Assembly (NCBI GenBank): GCA_016718315.1 | Contig: JADKDV010000001.1 | Location: forward strand, 992,001 to 1,056,000 | Length of the DNA stretch: 64,000 bases | Reading direction: 5' to 3' | DNA from: Candidatus Obscuribacter sp. | GTDB lineage: Bacteria > Cyanobacteriota > Vampirovibrionia > Obscuribacterales > Obscuribacteraceae | In this document: one piece after another, positions 44,154-52,288 of the stretch | Layout: each line of letters starts with the position of its first letter | Numbering within the stretch: position 1 is the stretch's first letter | The notes under the pieces: generated by a model | What the model saw: the letters and a program-made list of their open reading frames with translations, nothing else | Database searches by the model: none | What the model was told of the DNA's origin: nothing | Program-made: the position numbers and the translations under genes

Positions 44154-44782
44154 CCCAGGTCCTGACCAATTTCAAAAAATGCTTGAAACATACGACGAGC
44201 GGAAGCGACAAGCTCTTTAGTTTGCGCTTCGCTAAAGTTGCAAGCTACCATGTCCTCTTTAAACTTTGTCCAGCGCTCACGCTGTGCTTCACCATATCGG
44301 TCAAAATAACTAGCGCCGCGCTCCACAGGACAGTCAAGCGCTTTGCGCATAGATTTAGCTAAAAACTTGGCACCATTGGTAGAGCCTTCCAGTACATAGA
44401 GAGCCCCCAAAAGTGATACTGGACTAGTGGCGGCAAGCTCAGTGAGATGATCGTTAATACGTTTTGTCGACGGCAAAATAGGCTCGTCACTAACGCTGCG
44501 ATCAAAGTAAGCCAGATCATTTGTGACGCAGGTGAGATCTTGATGATAGGGCTTCAACACTTTTTGGATGGCAGGCATGTCGCGGTGCTTTTCTAAAAGG
44601 TCGGCAATATGTTTGTGCATGTAATAAAGCTGCCCCAGATACTTTATAAAGGGCTCTCTTTGCACATTGCCAGTACCCATGGAGCGCTGGAAGTCCTGAC
44701 CTTCGGCATCAGTATGCAAATCTTGAGTACAGGTTCTCAGCGTATCCATAACTGTCAGAGGCTGAGCTTCGACTTTTTCCAT
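44150..44782 (-). CDS. ho: Heme oxygenase (biliverdin-forming type)
   Basis: 210 residues. Opens heme to biliverdin, CO and Fe2+. The proximal ligand is His23 (LRTCTQDLHTDAE) and the distal helix motif is LLGALYVLEGSTNGAKFLAK, matching the family's YV.EGS..GG pattern. Length is near the usual 200-240. ATG 44782. In cyanobacteria HO feeds bilin synthesis; here no bilin or photosynthesis gene is seen, so iron recovery from heme is the likely role (inference). It lies 40 bases downstream of the lipid-modification operon on the same strand and may be its last gene. Confidence 0.87.
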   Translation of the reverse strand: MEKVEAQPLTVMDTLRTCTQDLHTDAEGQDFQRSMGTGNVQREPFIKYLGQLYYMHKHIADLLEKHRDMPAIQKVLKPYHQDLTCVTNDLAYFDRSVSDEPILPSTKRINDHLTELAATSPVSLLGALYVLEGSTNGAKFLAKSMRKALDCPVERGASYFDRYGEAQRERWTKFKEDMVACNFSEAQTKELVASARRMFQAFFEIGQDLG

Positions 44783-44822
44783 TTGCTACTCCAATATGTG
44801 ACCGCCATTATTATCGACAATA

Positions 44823-45908
44823 TCAGTCTCTTTTAAACAGATAATGCGACACCATCCATTCCTGACCGCCTCTAAAGCCCCAGAGTTCCTCGCAGGCAAT
44901 ATAAAAGAGACGCCAGAAGACCCACCAGCGTCTGGCATGCTCCTGACCATAGGTGTCAGCCAGGATAGGCATTATCTTACTCTTGTTGGCATCCATGTTA
45001 TTTAGCCAGTGCCTGGCAGTAAGCTCATAATGACGACCACTGACAGCCCACTCTTGCTCAATTTGTAGGTCCTGCTGAAAATAAAGCAAAAGGTCACGGG
45101 ACGGCATAATACCGCCGGTAAAAAAGTTGCGTGTAAGCCAGTCTTTGCCATCCTGGTCTTCATAGTGATAACAAAACTCTTTATGGCTAAATATATGCAC
45201 AAAAAGCTTACCGCCACTATTGAGCCAGCTGGCGATGCGGCGCATCAGTTCGCGGTAGTTTTTCATGTGTTCAAACATTTCTACCGATACCACTCTATCG
45301 ACCTTACCGTCAAAAGCAAAACTATTGACGTCACAAGTGATCACCTGCACATTTTTAAATCCTCTCTCCTGGCACTGCGACTCAATATGAGCACGCTGGG
45401 AAGCGGAGTTTGAAACTGCCGTGATCTTACTTGAGGGATAGCGTTCAGCCATATAAAGTGTTAGCGAGCCCCAGCCGCAGCCTAGCTCCAATATATCCAG
45501 ACCATCAGCCAGCTGCGCACGCTCACAGGTCAATTGCAGCATTGCTTCCTCGGCCTTAGCCAGGGTGATAGTCTCATCCTCATAAAGAGCACAGCTGTAT
45601 TTAAGCCTGGGACCAAGACAGTACTTAAAAAACTCAGTAGGCACCATGTAATGTTGCTCATTGGCGCTGGCAGTCTCTATCGCTACTGGAGAGGAGATAA
45701 GCTCTTGCACCATGCGGGTCATATGCTTTTGTCGGTCTTCTACACTGAGTGCTTGCTCTTTTAATTTTTGCCCGAGCATGCGTTTGATACCAGCTCTAAT
45801 GAGCCAGTCAGGACAGATATCTCTGGCCAAAAACTCATAGAGCGGGTCTTCTGACCCAGGCTTGCTCAGACTCTTAAAATCAGGTTTGATAATGGCTTGT
45901 TCAGTCAT
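44823..45908 (-). CDS. CFA-synthase-like SAM methyltransferase (lipid operon, second copy)
   Basis: 361 residues. SAM-dependent methyltransferase of the cyclopropane-fatty-acid synthase superfamily. SAM-binding motif ILELGCGWGSLTLYMAER, then ITAVSNSASQRAHIESQ, VSVEMFEHMKNYRELMRRI. The C-terminus (FFTGGIMPSRDLLLYFQQDL, ELTARHWLNNMDANK, WVFWRLFYIACEELWGF) is the short-subfamily form that often neighbours DUF1295 genes. Substrate is probably an unsaturated fatty acyl chain in a phospholipid. ATG 45908 overlaps the DUF1295 stop by 4 bases. Seventh gene of the operon. Confidence 0.87.
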   Translation of the reverse strand: MTEQAIIKPDFKSLSKPGSEDPLYEFLARDICPDWLIRAGIKRMLGQKLKEQALSVEDRQKHMTRMVQELISSPVAIETASANEQHYMVPTEFFKYCLGPRLKYSCALYEDETITLAKAEEAMLQLTCERAQLADGLDILELGCGWGSLTLYMAERYPSSKITAVSNSASQRAHIESQCQERGFKNVQVITCDVNSFAFDGKVDRVVSVEMFEHMKNYRELMRRIASWLNSGGKLFVHIFSHKEFCYHYEDQDGKDWLTRNFFTGGIMPSRDLLLYFQQDLQIEQEWAVSGRHYELTARHWLNNMDANKSKIMPILADTYGQEHARRWWVFWRLFYIACEELWGFRGGQEWMVSHYLFKRD

Positions 45909-46735
45909 TCTTTACTCTTACCTTTAAACCAGGGAAAAAACGCACTCGTCGACTCCTGATACTTTTTGTAGGCATCACCCTTGGTGCGCAATGCCTGCTC
46001 CTCAGTAGCTTTGATACCAGTAACCCGAGTGAGGAAAAAATACATCATGGCAGGACAATAAAAACTATATAGACCGGCAGGGTAGTTGCACACAAAAAAT
46101 AAAAATGCCACCCAGACAAGCCATTCAAAAAAGTAATTAGGATGGCGCGAGTACTGCCACAGTCCGGATTGACAAACTTTGCCGCGATTGGCAGGCTCTT
46201 TTTTAAAGGACTCCAGCTGTGAGTCGGCGAGGCCTTCGCCAGCCAGAGCCAGTACAAAAATACAAATCGCTAGATATTGCCAGTTGCCCGGATAATTGAT
46301 TTGATTGTTTGACATGACCACAGCAAATGGCCAGCAAAGTGACGCTAAAAGTACAGCCTGCAATTGAAAAGCAAGAAACATACCCTGGCTGGCTTTATCT
46401 CCCCAAGCCTTTCTAAAAGCTAAGTAGCGCCCATCCTCCTCAGGATAAACACGCAAAAAGCGCATCAACAAAAAGAATGTAAGTCGCAAACTCCAGGCAA
46501 AAACCATGCCCAGCAAAAGAAGTTTATTGATACTGACAGGATTTTGCCAGACAAAGACATCCACACCAAAATAAAGAGCAGCCACCAGGGCAAAACCAAA
46601 CCCCCAGAAGACATCGACAATGCCACCGTTTTTGGTGCGCTCGGCCACCAGCCAGACTGTAAAAAACAAGCCTGTTGCCAGGACAAAACCATAGCCCCAG
46701 AGATTGAGTAGTGCGGGCGTGACGCTAAAAGACAT
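45905..46735 (-). CDS. DUF1295 membrane protein (steroid 5-alpha-reductase-like)
   Basis: 276 residues with about seven membrane helices. The DUF1295 hallmarks are near the C-terminus: CQSGLWQYSRHPNYFFEWLV (Arg-His-Pro-Asn nucleotide-binding motif shared with sterol reductases and isoprenylcysteine methyltransferases) and the N-terminal NGGIVDVFWGFGFALV. Possibly an NADPH-dependent reductase acting on a modified acyl chain. Start: ATG 46735, with GGAGG 4 bases upstream, overlapping the Sua5 stop by one base (TGATG); the TTG at 46738 is too near the SD. Confidence 0.88.
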   Translation of the reverse strand: MSFSVTPALLNLWGYGFVLATGLFFTVWLVAERTKNGGIVDVFWGFGFALVAALYFGVDVFVWQNPVSINKLLLLGMVFAWSLRLTFFLLMRFLRVYPEEDGRYLAFRKAWGDKASQGMFLAFQLQAVLLASLCWPFAVVMSNNQINYPGNWQYLAICIFVLALAGEGLADSQLESFKKEPANRGKVCQSGLWQYSRHPNYFFEWLVWVAFLFFVCNYPAGLYSFYCPAMMYFFLTRVTGIKATEEQALRTKGDAYKKYQESTSAFFPWFKGKSKE

Positions 46736-47736
46736 CAATCCTCCAGGTCGGGTAGGACCGTGCCATGACTAGAGCGGGTCAATCTGTCGACAATGCCATG
46801 CCAGTCCGGCTCGGTAGGCAGGGCTTGTACGACAATATAGGCAGCCTTTTGACTATCAAGATCCTTAAGTGCCTGGTACAAAAGTCGAGCATAACTCTCA
46901 CTGTCTCGGGACACACTAAGTAGCCTTTTGCCCTCGGGTAAAAGAGCTGCGGGCATAGTGGCAACAGTATCGGCAAATGCCAATAAACAATAGTCTTTGC
47001 CAAGTCTTAGCAAGTTTTTTAAAACGGGCGCAAGCTCGGCAGTAGGGACAATCGCCACCCCGGTCTCTGGGGCATAATGACTCTCTAAAGTCCCAGGCGC
47101 TCGCACAGGCTCTGCACTAGTGCCAGTTATCACCGACTGACCGAGCACTGCCTCTATCTGAGATTGAGAGAGCATGCCCGGTCTGAGAATTCTGGCACCA
47201 TCCACAAGACTAATAATTGTTGACTCGATGCCAACTTGACAGGGTCCGCCATCCAGCACCACTGACACATCACGGCCAAGCCCCTCAACTACACTTGAAG
47301 CAGTGGTGGGACTCAATTTGCCAAAACGATTTGCTGATGGTGCGGCCACGCCGCCGCCAAAGGCAGCAAGCAACTCCAGCGCCACTGGATGAGCTGGGAT
47401 ACGAATGCCAACACTGTCTTGCCCGCCAGTGACAGCATCAGAGACATGAGGCTGTCTTTTGAGTATCAAAGTCATTGGTCCAGGCCAAAAGGCAGCAGCA
47501 AGCTTGTAAGCCTGCTCTGGTATGTCTACCGCCCAGTCAGAGAGATTTGCTACATCGGCAATATGCACGATAACAGGATGGTTTGTCGGTCGCCCTTTGA
47601 CACTATAGAGCCGCGAGAGCGCAGCGTCACTCGAGCCGTCCGCTCCAAGTCCGTAAACAGTCTCAGTAGGAAAAGCGACAAGCTCACCCCGTTTAAGGGC
47701 ATCCACTGCCTCTTTGAGCAGATCAGGAGCGAGCAT
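46735..47736 (-). CDS. tsaC: Threonylcarbamoyl-AMP synthase, Sua5/TsaC family
   Basis: 333 residues. Makes threonylcarbamoyl-AMP from Thr, bicarbonate and ATP for the t6A37 modification of ANN-decoding tRNAs. YrdC domain (about 1-200): FPTETVYGLGADG, KGRPTNHPVIVHI, FWPGPMTLILKR, VGIRIPAHP, APSANRFGKLSPT. The C-terminal part (about 215-333; APGTLESHYAPET) is the Sua5 domain, so this is the long Sua5 form. ATG 47736, with AAGG 4 bases upstream, overlaps the CFA-synthase gene by 14 bases. Functionally foreign to the fatty-acid genes around it but fully embedded in their operon. Confidence 0.95.
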   Translation of the reverse strand: MLAPDLLKEAVDALKRGELVAFPTETVYGLGADGSSDAALSRLYSVKGRPTNHPVIVHIADVANLSDWAVDIPEQAYKLAAAFWPGPMTLILKRQPHVSDAVTGGQDSVGIRIPAHPVALELLAAFGGGVAAPSANRFGKLSPTTASSVVEGLGRDVSVVLDGGPCQVGIESTIISLVDGARILRPGMLSQSQIEAVLGQSVITGTSAEPVRAPGTLESHYAPETGVAIVPTAELAPVLKNLLRLGKDYCLLAFADTVATMPAALLPEGKRLLSVSRDSESYARLLYQALKDLDSQKAAYIVVQALPTEPDWHGIVDRLTRSSHGTVLPDLED

Positions 47737-49105
47737 TTACCTTATCCTGCGTTGTTTTGGAATGGACAGAAGGCTCAATGGCGCCCCTATCAAGTAATGC
47801 TTTGTCGGCAGCAAATCGTGGCAAAAGTCCATGAGATAAGCTCAAATTGTTGGGGCGGGTATAAACAGCCTGCACTACAGTGATATTGCGCATAGCAAAG
47901 GCAGCAGCACAGTAGGAGAGATAATAGCGCCATTTGCGCACAAATACAGCATCAAAGCCCAGAGCGTAAACCTCTTGGAGACGACCCTCAAAGCGCTCTT
48001 GCCAGGTCACGAGAGTACGAGCGTAGTCATTACCCAGGTCTTCAAGATCGTGAAGAAACAGCTCAGTCTTTTGCATCGATTGACTGACTTGCCTTAAAGA
48101 TGGCAAAAGCGAGCCGGGAAAAATATGCTTTTGAATGAAGTCAGTATTCTGGCGAATCAAGTCATACCGGCTATCCGGACATGTAATCATTTGCATAGCG
48201 AGCAGCCCATCGGGCTTTAGCATTTCATCGCACTTGTTAAAAAATGCATCGAGATACTCATGACCCACAGCCTCGATCATCTCAATTGAAACGATTTTAT
48301 CAAAGCGCTCTTTTGAACCATCAAGCTTACGGTAATCCAATAGTCTAAACTCGATTTTGTCACTCAAACCGGCGGCTTTGACCAGCTCAGTAGCATAGTC
48401 CAATTGCTCTTTTGAGATTGTCACACCAGTATGTCTACAGCCGTAATTTTGTACTGCATGCAAGGCAAAACCACCCCAACCAGAGCCAATCTCCAATATA
48501 TGATCAGTGGCTTTGATATCAAGCTTGCGGCAGATAGCATCATACTTGGCTATCTGAGCCTCTTTAAGACCAGCCTGAGCATCCTTAAAAAAGGCACTGC
48601 TATAGGTCATGGTCTCATCTAAAAACAGCTTAAATAGCTCATTGCTCAGGTCGTAGTGATAGGAAATATTTTTTTTGCTATTGCTCTGACTGTTGTGTTT
48701 AAAAATATGCAGACACTGATTGATAAAGCCCATAAAGTTGACAAACACAGGCTTTTTGCCAGTGCCCTCAAGCAATCCACAGTCATTTAAATTGAGCAAA
48801 AACCAGGCAATAACAGAGGCGATATCATCGGTCTCCCAGTGACCGTCCATGTAGGCCTCGGCAAAACCAATATGACCAAATACAACACAGCGTCTAAAAA
48901 AATCAGCATCGTGGATTACAACAGCCGCTTTGACTGTGTGACCAGATGGATTGACGCCGCGACCATAGCTGAGCACTTCGCCATCAGGCATACGCACAGT
49001 AAGAGTGCCATAAGGCATACGTGCAAGAGCACCACAAATGATGCGTCGAAATAATGGATTAGCCCCTGCCTGGGCAGAAGTAGCTGTGTCAGTGCCTGTT
49101 TTCAT
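47723..49105 (-). CDS. cfa: Cyclopropane-fatty-acyl-phospholipid synthase family methyltransferase
   Basis: 460 residues. N-terminal lipid-binding domain (about 20-125; LTVRMPDGEVLSYGRG, GFAEAYMDGHWETDDI) and a SAM methyltransferase domain (ISYHYDLSNELFKLFLDETM, ILEIGSGWGGFALHAVQ, VSIEMIEAVGHEYLDAFFNK, FPGSLLPSLRQVSQSM). The subfamily motif AMQMITCPDSRYD stands where E. coli Cfa has its active-site HTIGS, so the bicarbonate-binding His is Gln here by my alignment. It adds a methylene or methyl group to an unsaturated acyl chain. ATG 49105 overlaps the DUF1365 stop by 4 bases. Confidence 0.92.
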   Translation of the reverse strand: MKTGTDTATSAQAGANPLFRRIICGALARMPYGTLTVRMPDGEVLSYGRGVNPSGHTVKAAVVIHDADFFRRCVVFGHIGFAEAYMDGHWETDDIASVIAWFLLNLNDCGLLEGTGKKPVFVNFMGFINQCLHIFKHNSQSNSKKNISYHYDLSNELFKLFLDETMTYSSAFFKDAQAGLKEAQIAKYDAICRKLDIKATDHILEIGSGWGGFALHAVQNYGCRHTGVTISKEQLDYATELVKAAGLSDKIEFRLLDYRKLDGSKERFDKIVSIEMIEAVGHEYLDAFFNKCDEMLKPDGLLAMQMITCPDSRYDLIRQNTDFIQKHIFPGSLLPSLRQVSQSMQKTELFLHDLEDLGNDYARTLVTWQERFEGRLQEVYALGFDAVFVRKWRYYLSYCAAAFAMRNITVVQAVYTRPNNLSLSHGLLPRFAADKALLDRGAIEPSVHSKTTQDKVNARS

Positions 49106-49902
49106 ATTTTGTATCTTACCTGTGGTACATTCAAAATTTCAGTTTGAGATTCGATTGCTTCTTGCTTTTTAAAAAATGGCACGCCCTTGAGATAAAGCAA
49201 AAATGCCTGCCAGTGGATCATACTAATTACTTTAAGCGTGACCAGTGGATAGCGCCAAAACAGCTTAAAGAGTCGCCGGTCATCAAAGGCCAAGCACTGG
49301 CCACTGATGCTACTGACCAGCACTTTGGAGCGGTCGTCACAGTCTAATGTGTCGACACAGATTTTGAGGTCCGGACCAGGTACCGGCACAACAAAATCAA
49401 ACAAGTCAAGGAGCTTGCCATAAGGCGAGACATAAAATTCTTTAGGCGCAATCAGGCGAAAATGCCCCTCTTTTGTTTTTTCGAGGATATAGACCTTCAT
49501 CTCGCCAAAAGTATTGCCGACCTCGGCAATGCCTACGACAGGACTGTTGTCTTTGTCAAAGCCAAAATAAAAAGAAACAGGATTAAAAACATAACCAAGG
49601 ATACGAGGATAAGTAAGCAAACGCACGCTAGTTACAGCCTCATCAATTCGTCTACTTTTTAGGAGCTGATCAAACCGCTCAAGCAGGCTACCACTGCCAA
49701 AACCTTTGAGATGATCGCTATCGTAAAAGCTAAACAAGTTAAAGCTGTTATGACTAAATAGCTTTGAAGACAACTCTAATTGAGCCAACTCAGAAAGGTC
49801 CAAATAAAACATATAGACGCCATAAGCAAAACTATGCTGTCTTGGTTTGTATCTAGTATGCCGTACCTGGCACTGATAGAGAGCCGAAATAAGATCAGAC
49901 AT
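49102..49902 (-). CDS. DUF1365 protein
   Basis: 266 residues. Matches DUF1365: YQCQVRHTRYKPRQHSFAYG and VYMFYLDLSEL at the N-terminus, LLTYPRILGYVFNPVSFYFG in the middle, and a C-terminal KLFWRYPLVTLKVISMIHWQ membrane-associated end. Its biochemical role is not settled, but it is a regular neighbour of the flavin oxidoreductase and CFA-like genes across bacteria, so it probably works in the same acyl-chain modification. Start: ATG 49902 has GGAG 6 bases upstream; TTG 49908 directly abuts the SD, so it is rejected. Overlaps the oxidoreductase gene by 8 bases. Confidence 0.9.
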   Translation of the reverse strand: MSDLISALYQCQVRHTRYKPRQHSFAYGVYMFYLDLSELAQLELSSKLFSHNSFNLFSFYDSDHLKGFGSGSLLERFDQLLKSRRIDEAVTSVRLLTYPRILGYVFNPVSFYFGFDKDNSPVVGIAEVGNTFGEMKVYILEKTKEGHFRLIAPKEFYVSPYGKLLDLFDFVVPVPGPDLKICVDTLDCDDRSKVLVSSISGQCLAFDDRRLFKLFWRYPLVTLKVISMIHWQAFLLYLKGVPFFKKQEAIESQTEILNVPQVRYKI

Positions 49903-51193
49903 GGTCAACTCCAGAAGTCACCACTCGCTCTGATGACATGGCATCCCCGGTAAGTAGCATTTGACAGAGATCATGAGCAGAGCGGTAGGCGTCTTCATGA
50001 AAGCCATAGGCAAAATAACTGCCGCAAAATTTGATATTGCCAGGCTCTTTATTGAGCACTGGCAGCTCAGGTTGTGCCTGCATTGTAGCTAGATCAAACA
50101 ACGGATGCGTATAGCTCATCGTGCGCAGCACCAGCTCAGGCTGGATCAGATGAGCAGAGTTGAGAGAGACAAAATATTGCTCCTCACCCTTCAGTCCCTG
50201 CAAATTATTCATCCAATAATGAGTAGTAGCTACACCACTGGGGTCTGTACGATAATTCCAGCTCGCCCAGGCTTTGCGCACTGAGGGCATGATTGAGCTA
50301 TCTTTGTGGACAGTAATAGCGTTATCCTGATACTTAAATGGACTAAGTAAACGCTTTTGCTGGGGGGTAGGGTTTTTTACCATAGACAAAGATTGATCGG
50401 CGTGGGCAGCCATAATTACCAGGTCAAAGCGCTCAGTGCCACTAGCAGTAGTGATGCTGGCACCACTACCAAGCTCTGATACGGCCAAGACTGGCTCATT
50501 TAAACAGGTCCGGCCATGAGGACCGAGTTTGGACAAAATCTCACGCACATACTGCCTGGCGCCACCATCCACGGTGTACCACTGATAGTGAGTATCGAGC
50601 CCCAAAAAACCGTGATTATAAAAGAAGCGAATCAGAGAGGCAGCGGGAAAGTCCAGCATGGCTCTGGTCTCTGTGGACCAGACACTGGAGCCCATAGGCA
50701 CCATGTACAAGTTGAGAAAATCCGCAGAAAGCTTATACTTTTTGATGTAGTCGCGCACTGTCAAACCTACATTATCTGGCTGAGCCAGATGACTGTAGGC
50801 ATTTTTATTAAACCAGTCAAGTTCTCTTAGCATTGATAAAAAGCGCAAATTGACAAGATTTTTGCGCTGAGCAAATATCTTATCGAGACCCGCTCCATTC
50901 CACTGAATACCAGAGGAGAGGTCCTGCACACTAAAGGACATATCGGTCTTTTTGGTGATCACGCCAAGCTCTGCAAAGAGAGCAGTCAAAAGCGGATAAG
51001 TCTGATGATTAAAGACCATAAAGCCTGTGTCAAAGGCGACATCAGCGCCAGAAGCCGACTTTACATCAATGGTATTGGTATGGCCACCAGCATAGCCATT
51101 GCCATCAAATATAGTGACAGCGTAGTCATTGCGCAGTAAGTAAGCACAGCCGAGACCAGCTATACCACTTCCTACAATGCCTACGGTCTTCAT
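49895..51193 (-). CDS. FAD/NAD(P)-binding amine-oxidase-like oxidoreductase
   Basis: 432 residues. N-terminal dinucleotide-binding motif GIVGSGIAGLGCAYLL with the following GGHTNTIDV (flavin amine-oxidase or phytoene-desaturase fold). C-terminal flavin contact YAGGHT/FCGSYFAYGFHEDAYRSA. Typical partner of DUF1365 and CFA-like genes; in furan-fatty-acid producers a flavoprotein of this kind acts on a modified acyl chain. The exact reaction here is inference. ATG 51193 overlaps the desaturase stop by 4 bases (ATGA). Confidence 0.88.
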   Translation of the reverse strand: MKTVGIVGSGIAGLGCAYLLRNDYAVTIFDGNGYAGGHTNTIDVKSASGADVAFDTGFMVFNHQTYPLLTALFAELGVITKKTDMSFSVQDLSSGIQWNGAGLDKIFAQRKNLVNLRFLSMLRELDWFNKNAYSHLAQPDNVGLTVRDYIKKYKLSADFLNLYMVPMGSSVWSTETRAMLDFPAASLIRFFYNHGFLGLDTHYQWYTVDGGARQYVREILSKLGPHGRTCLNEPVLAVSELGSGASITTASGTERFDLVIMAAHADQSLSMVKNPTPQQKRLLSPFKYQDNAITVHKDSSIMPSVRKAWASWNYRTDPSGVATTHYWMNNLQGLKGEEQYFVSLNSAHLIQPELVLRTMSYTHPLFDLATMQAQPELPVLNKEPGNIKFCGSYFAYGFHEDAYRSAHDLCQMLLTGDAMSSERVVTSGVDHV

Positions 51194-52212
51194 ACTTTTC
51201 TATCCTGGCTCTTAGTGTAAGCCTCATCGGGCACTGGTCTGAGTTGCCAGATTATACCAGTGAGGCTAAAGAGCTTGAGGACATAATAGGTCAGATCCAC
51301 TTCCCACCAGTAAAACCCCTGCCGAGCTGCTGATTGATAACGGTGATGATTATTGTGCCAACCCTCGCCAAAGGTGATGAGCGCCAACAAAAAATTGTTC
51401 TTACTATCGTCATCAGTCTCGTAGCGCTGGTTGCCAAAGATATGCGAGAGCGAATTAATTGAGCAAACACAATGGAAAAGCACTACTGTACTGACAAAAA
51501 AGCCCCAGAGAAGCAGCTCAAGCCCACTTGTATGCAAAGCTGGACAGTAAGTCTGCAAAAGACAGCCGCTGGCATAGAGAGTAATGATCAAGACTGCCGC
51601 CGGTATCCAGTCAAATCTATTGAGAAAAACCAGCTCAGGATAACGAGTCAGGTCGGGAATCAGCTCATAACGAGTAGGCATGTTGCAATCAGCAGTAATC
51701 CAGCCAATATGTGACCAGATAAAGCCTCTCATCACAGGCGAATGCACATCACCCACCTTATCGCTATTTTTGTGGTGGTGCCGGTGGTGAGCCGCCCACC
51801 ACAGAGCTCCTCGCTGAACAGCTAAACCGCCCCAGAAAGCAAAAATAAATTGTGCCAGCCTTGATGTTTTGAAGCATTTATGGGCGAAGTAGCGGTGAAA
51901 AAATGCCGTAATAGCAAACATACGGATGCTATAGAGGAAAATACAAACGCCTATTGCCAATGGACTTACAGGCATAAAAAACGCTGGCAAAGCCAGTAGA
52001 TGCAAAATCAAAAATGGTATCCAACGGCTGAGGTTAGTCTGGGCCGGCAAAGATTTAACGGACTCCACGCCGACACCAAAATAATCAGAATCAAGCCATT
52101 TAAGACCGCGTGGCAAGACAATAGAATTGACCCACGAGGCAGCGCCAGCCTTTGTGGAGTCCTCTAAATCGGTGGATTGAAGGGCTTGATTGGATGTCAG
52201 TCCGGAGGTCAA
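51190..52212 (-). CDS. Acyl-CoA / acyl-lipid delta-9-type fatty acid desaturase
   Basis: 340 residues, membrane-bound di-iron desaturase. The three His boxes are intact: HRYFAH (106-111), HHRHH (142-146) and HNNHH (in EGWHNNHHRYQ near the C-terminus), with four membrane helices between. Introduces a double bond in a fatty acyl chain using O2, providing the substrate for the CFA-like methyltransferases. Start TTG 52212 (GGTGAT 5 bases upstream). First gene of the seven-gene overlapping operon. Confidence 0.93.
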   Translation of the reverse strand: MTSGLTSNQALQSTDLEDSTKAGAASWVNSIVLPRGLKWLDSDYFGVGVESVKSLPAQTNLSRWIPFLILHLLALPAFFMPVSPLAIGVCIFLYSIRMFAITAFFHRYFAHKCFKTSRLAQFIFAFWGGLAVQRGALWWAAHHRHHHKNSDKVGDVHSPVMRGFIWSHIGWITADCNMPTRYELIPDLTRYPELVFLNRFDWIPAAVLIITLYASGCLLQTYCPALHTSGLELLLWGFFVSTVVLFHCVCSINSLSHIFGNQRYETDDDSKNNFLLALITFGEGWHNNHHRYQSAARQGFYWWEVDLTYYVLKLFSLTGIIWQLRPVPDEAYTKSQDRKV

Positions 52213-52288
52213 ATGATCACCACTAGCTACTTTTCGCCAGCCAAAATCATAGCCAGTATTTTAGAAATTTCCCTAAAACTTTGCTTGC

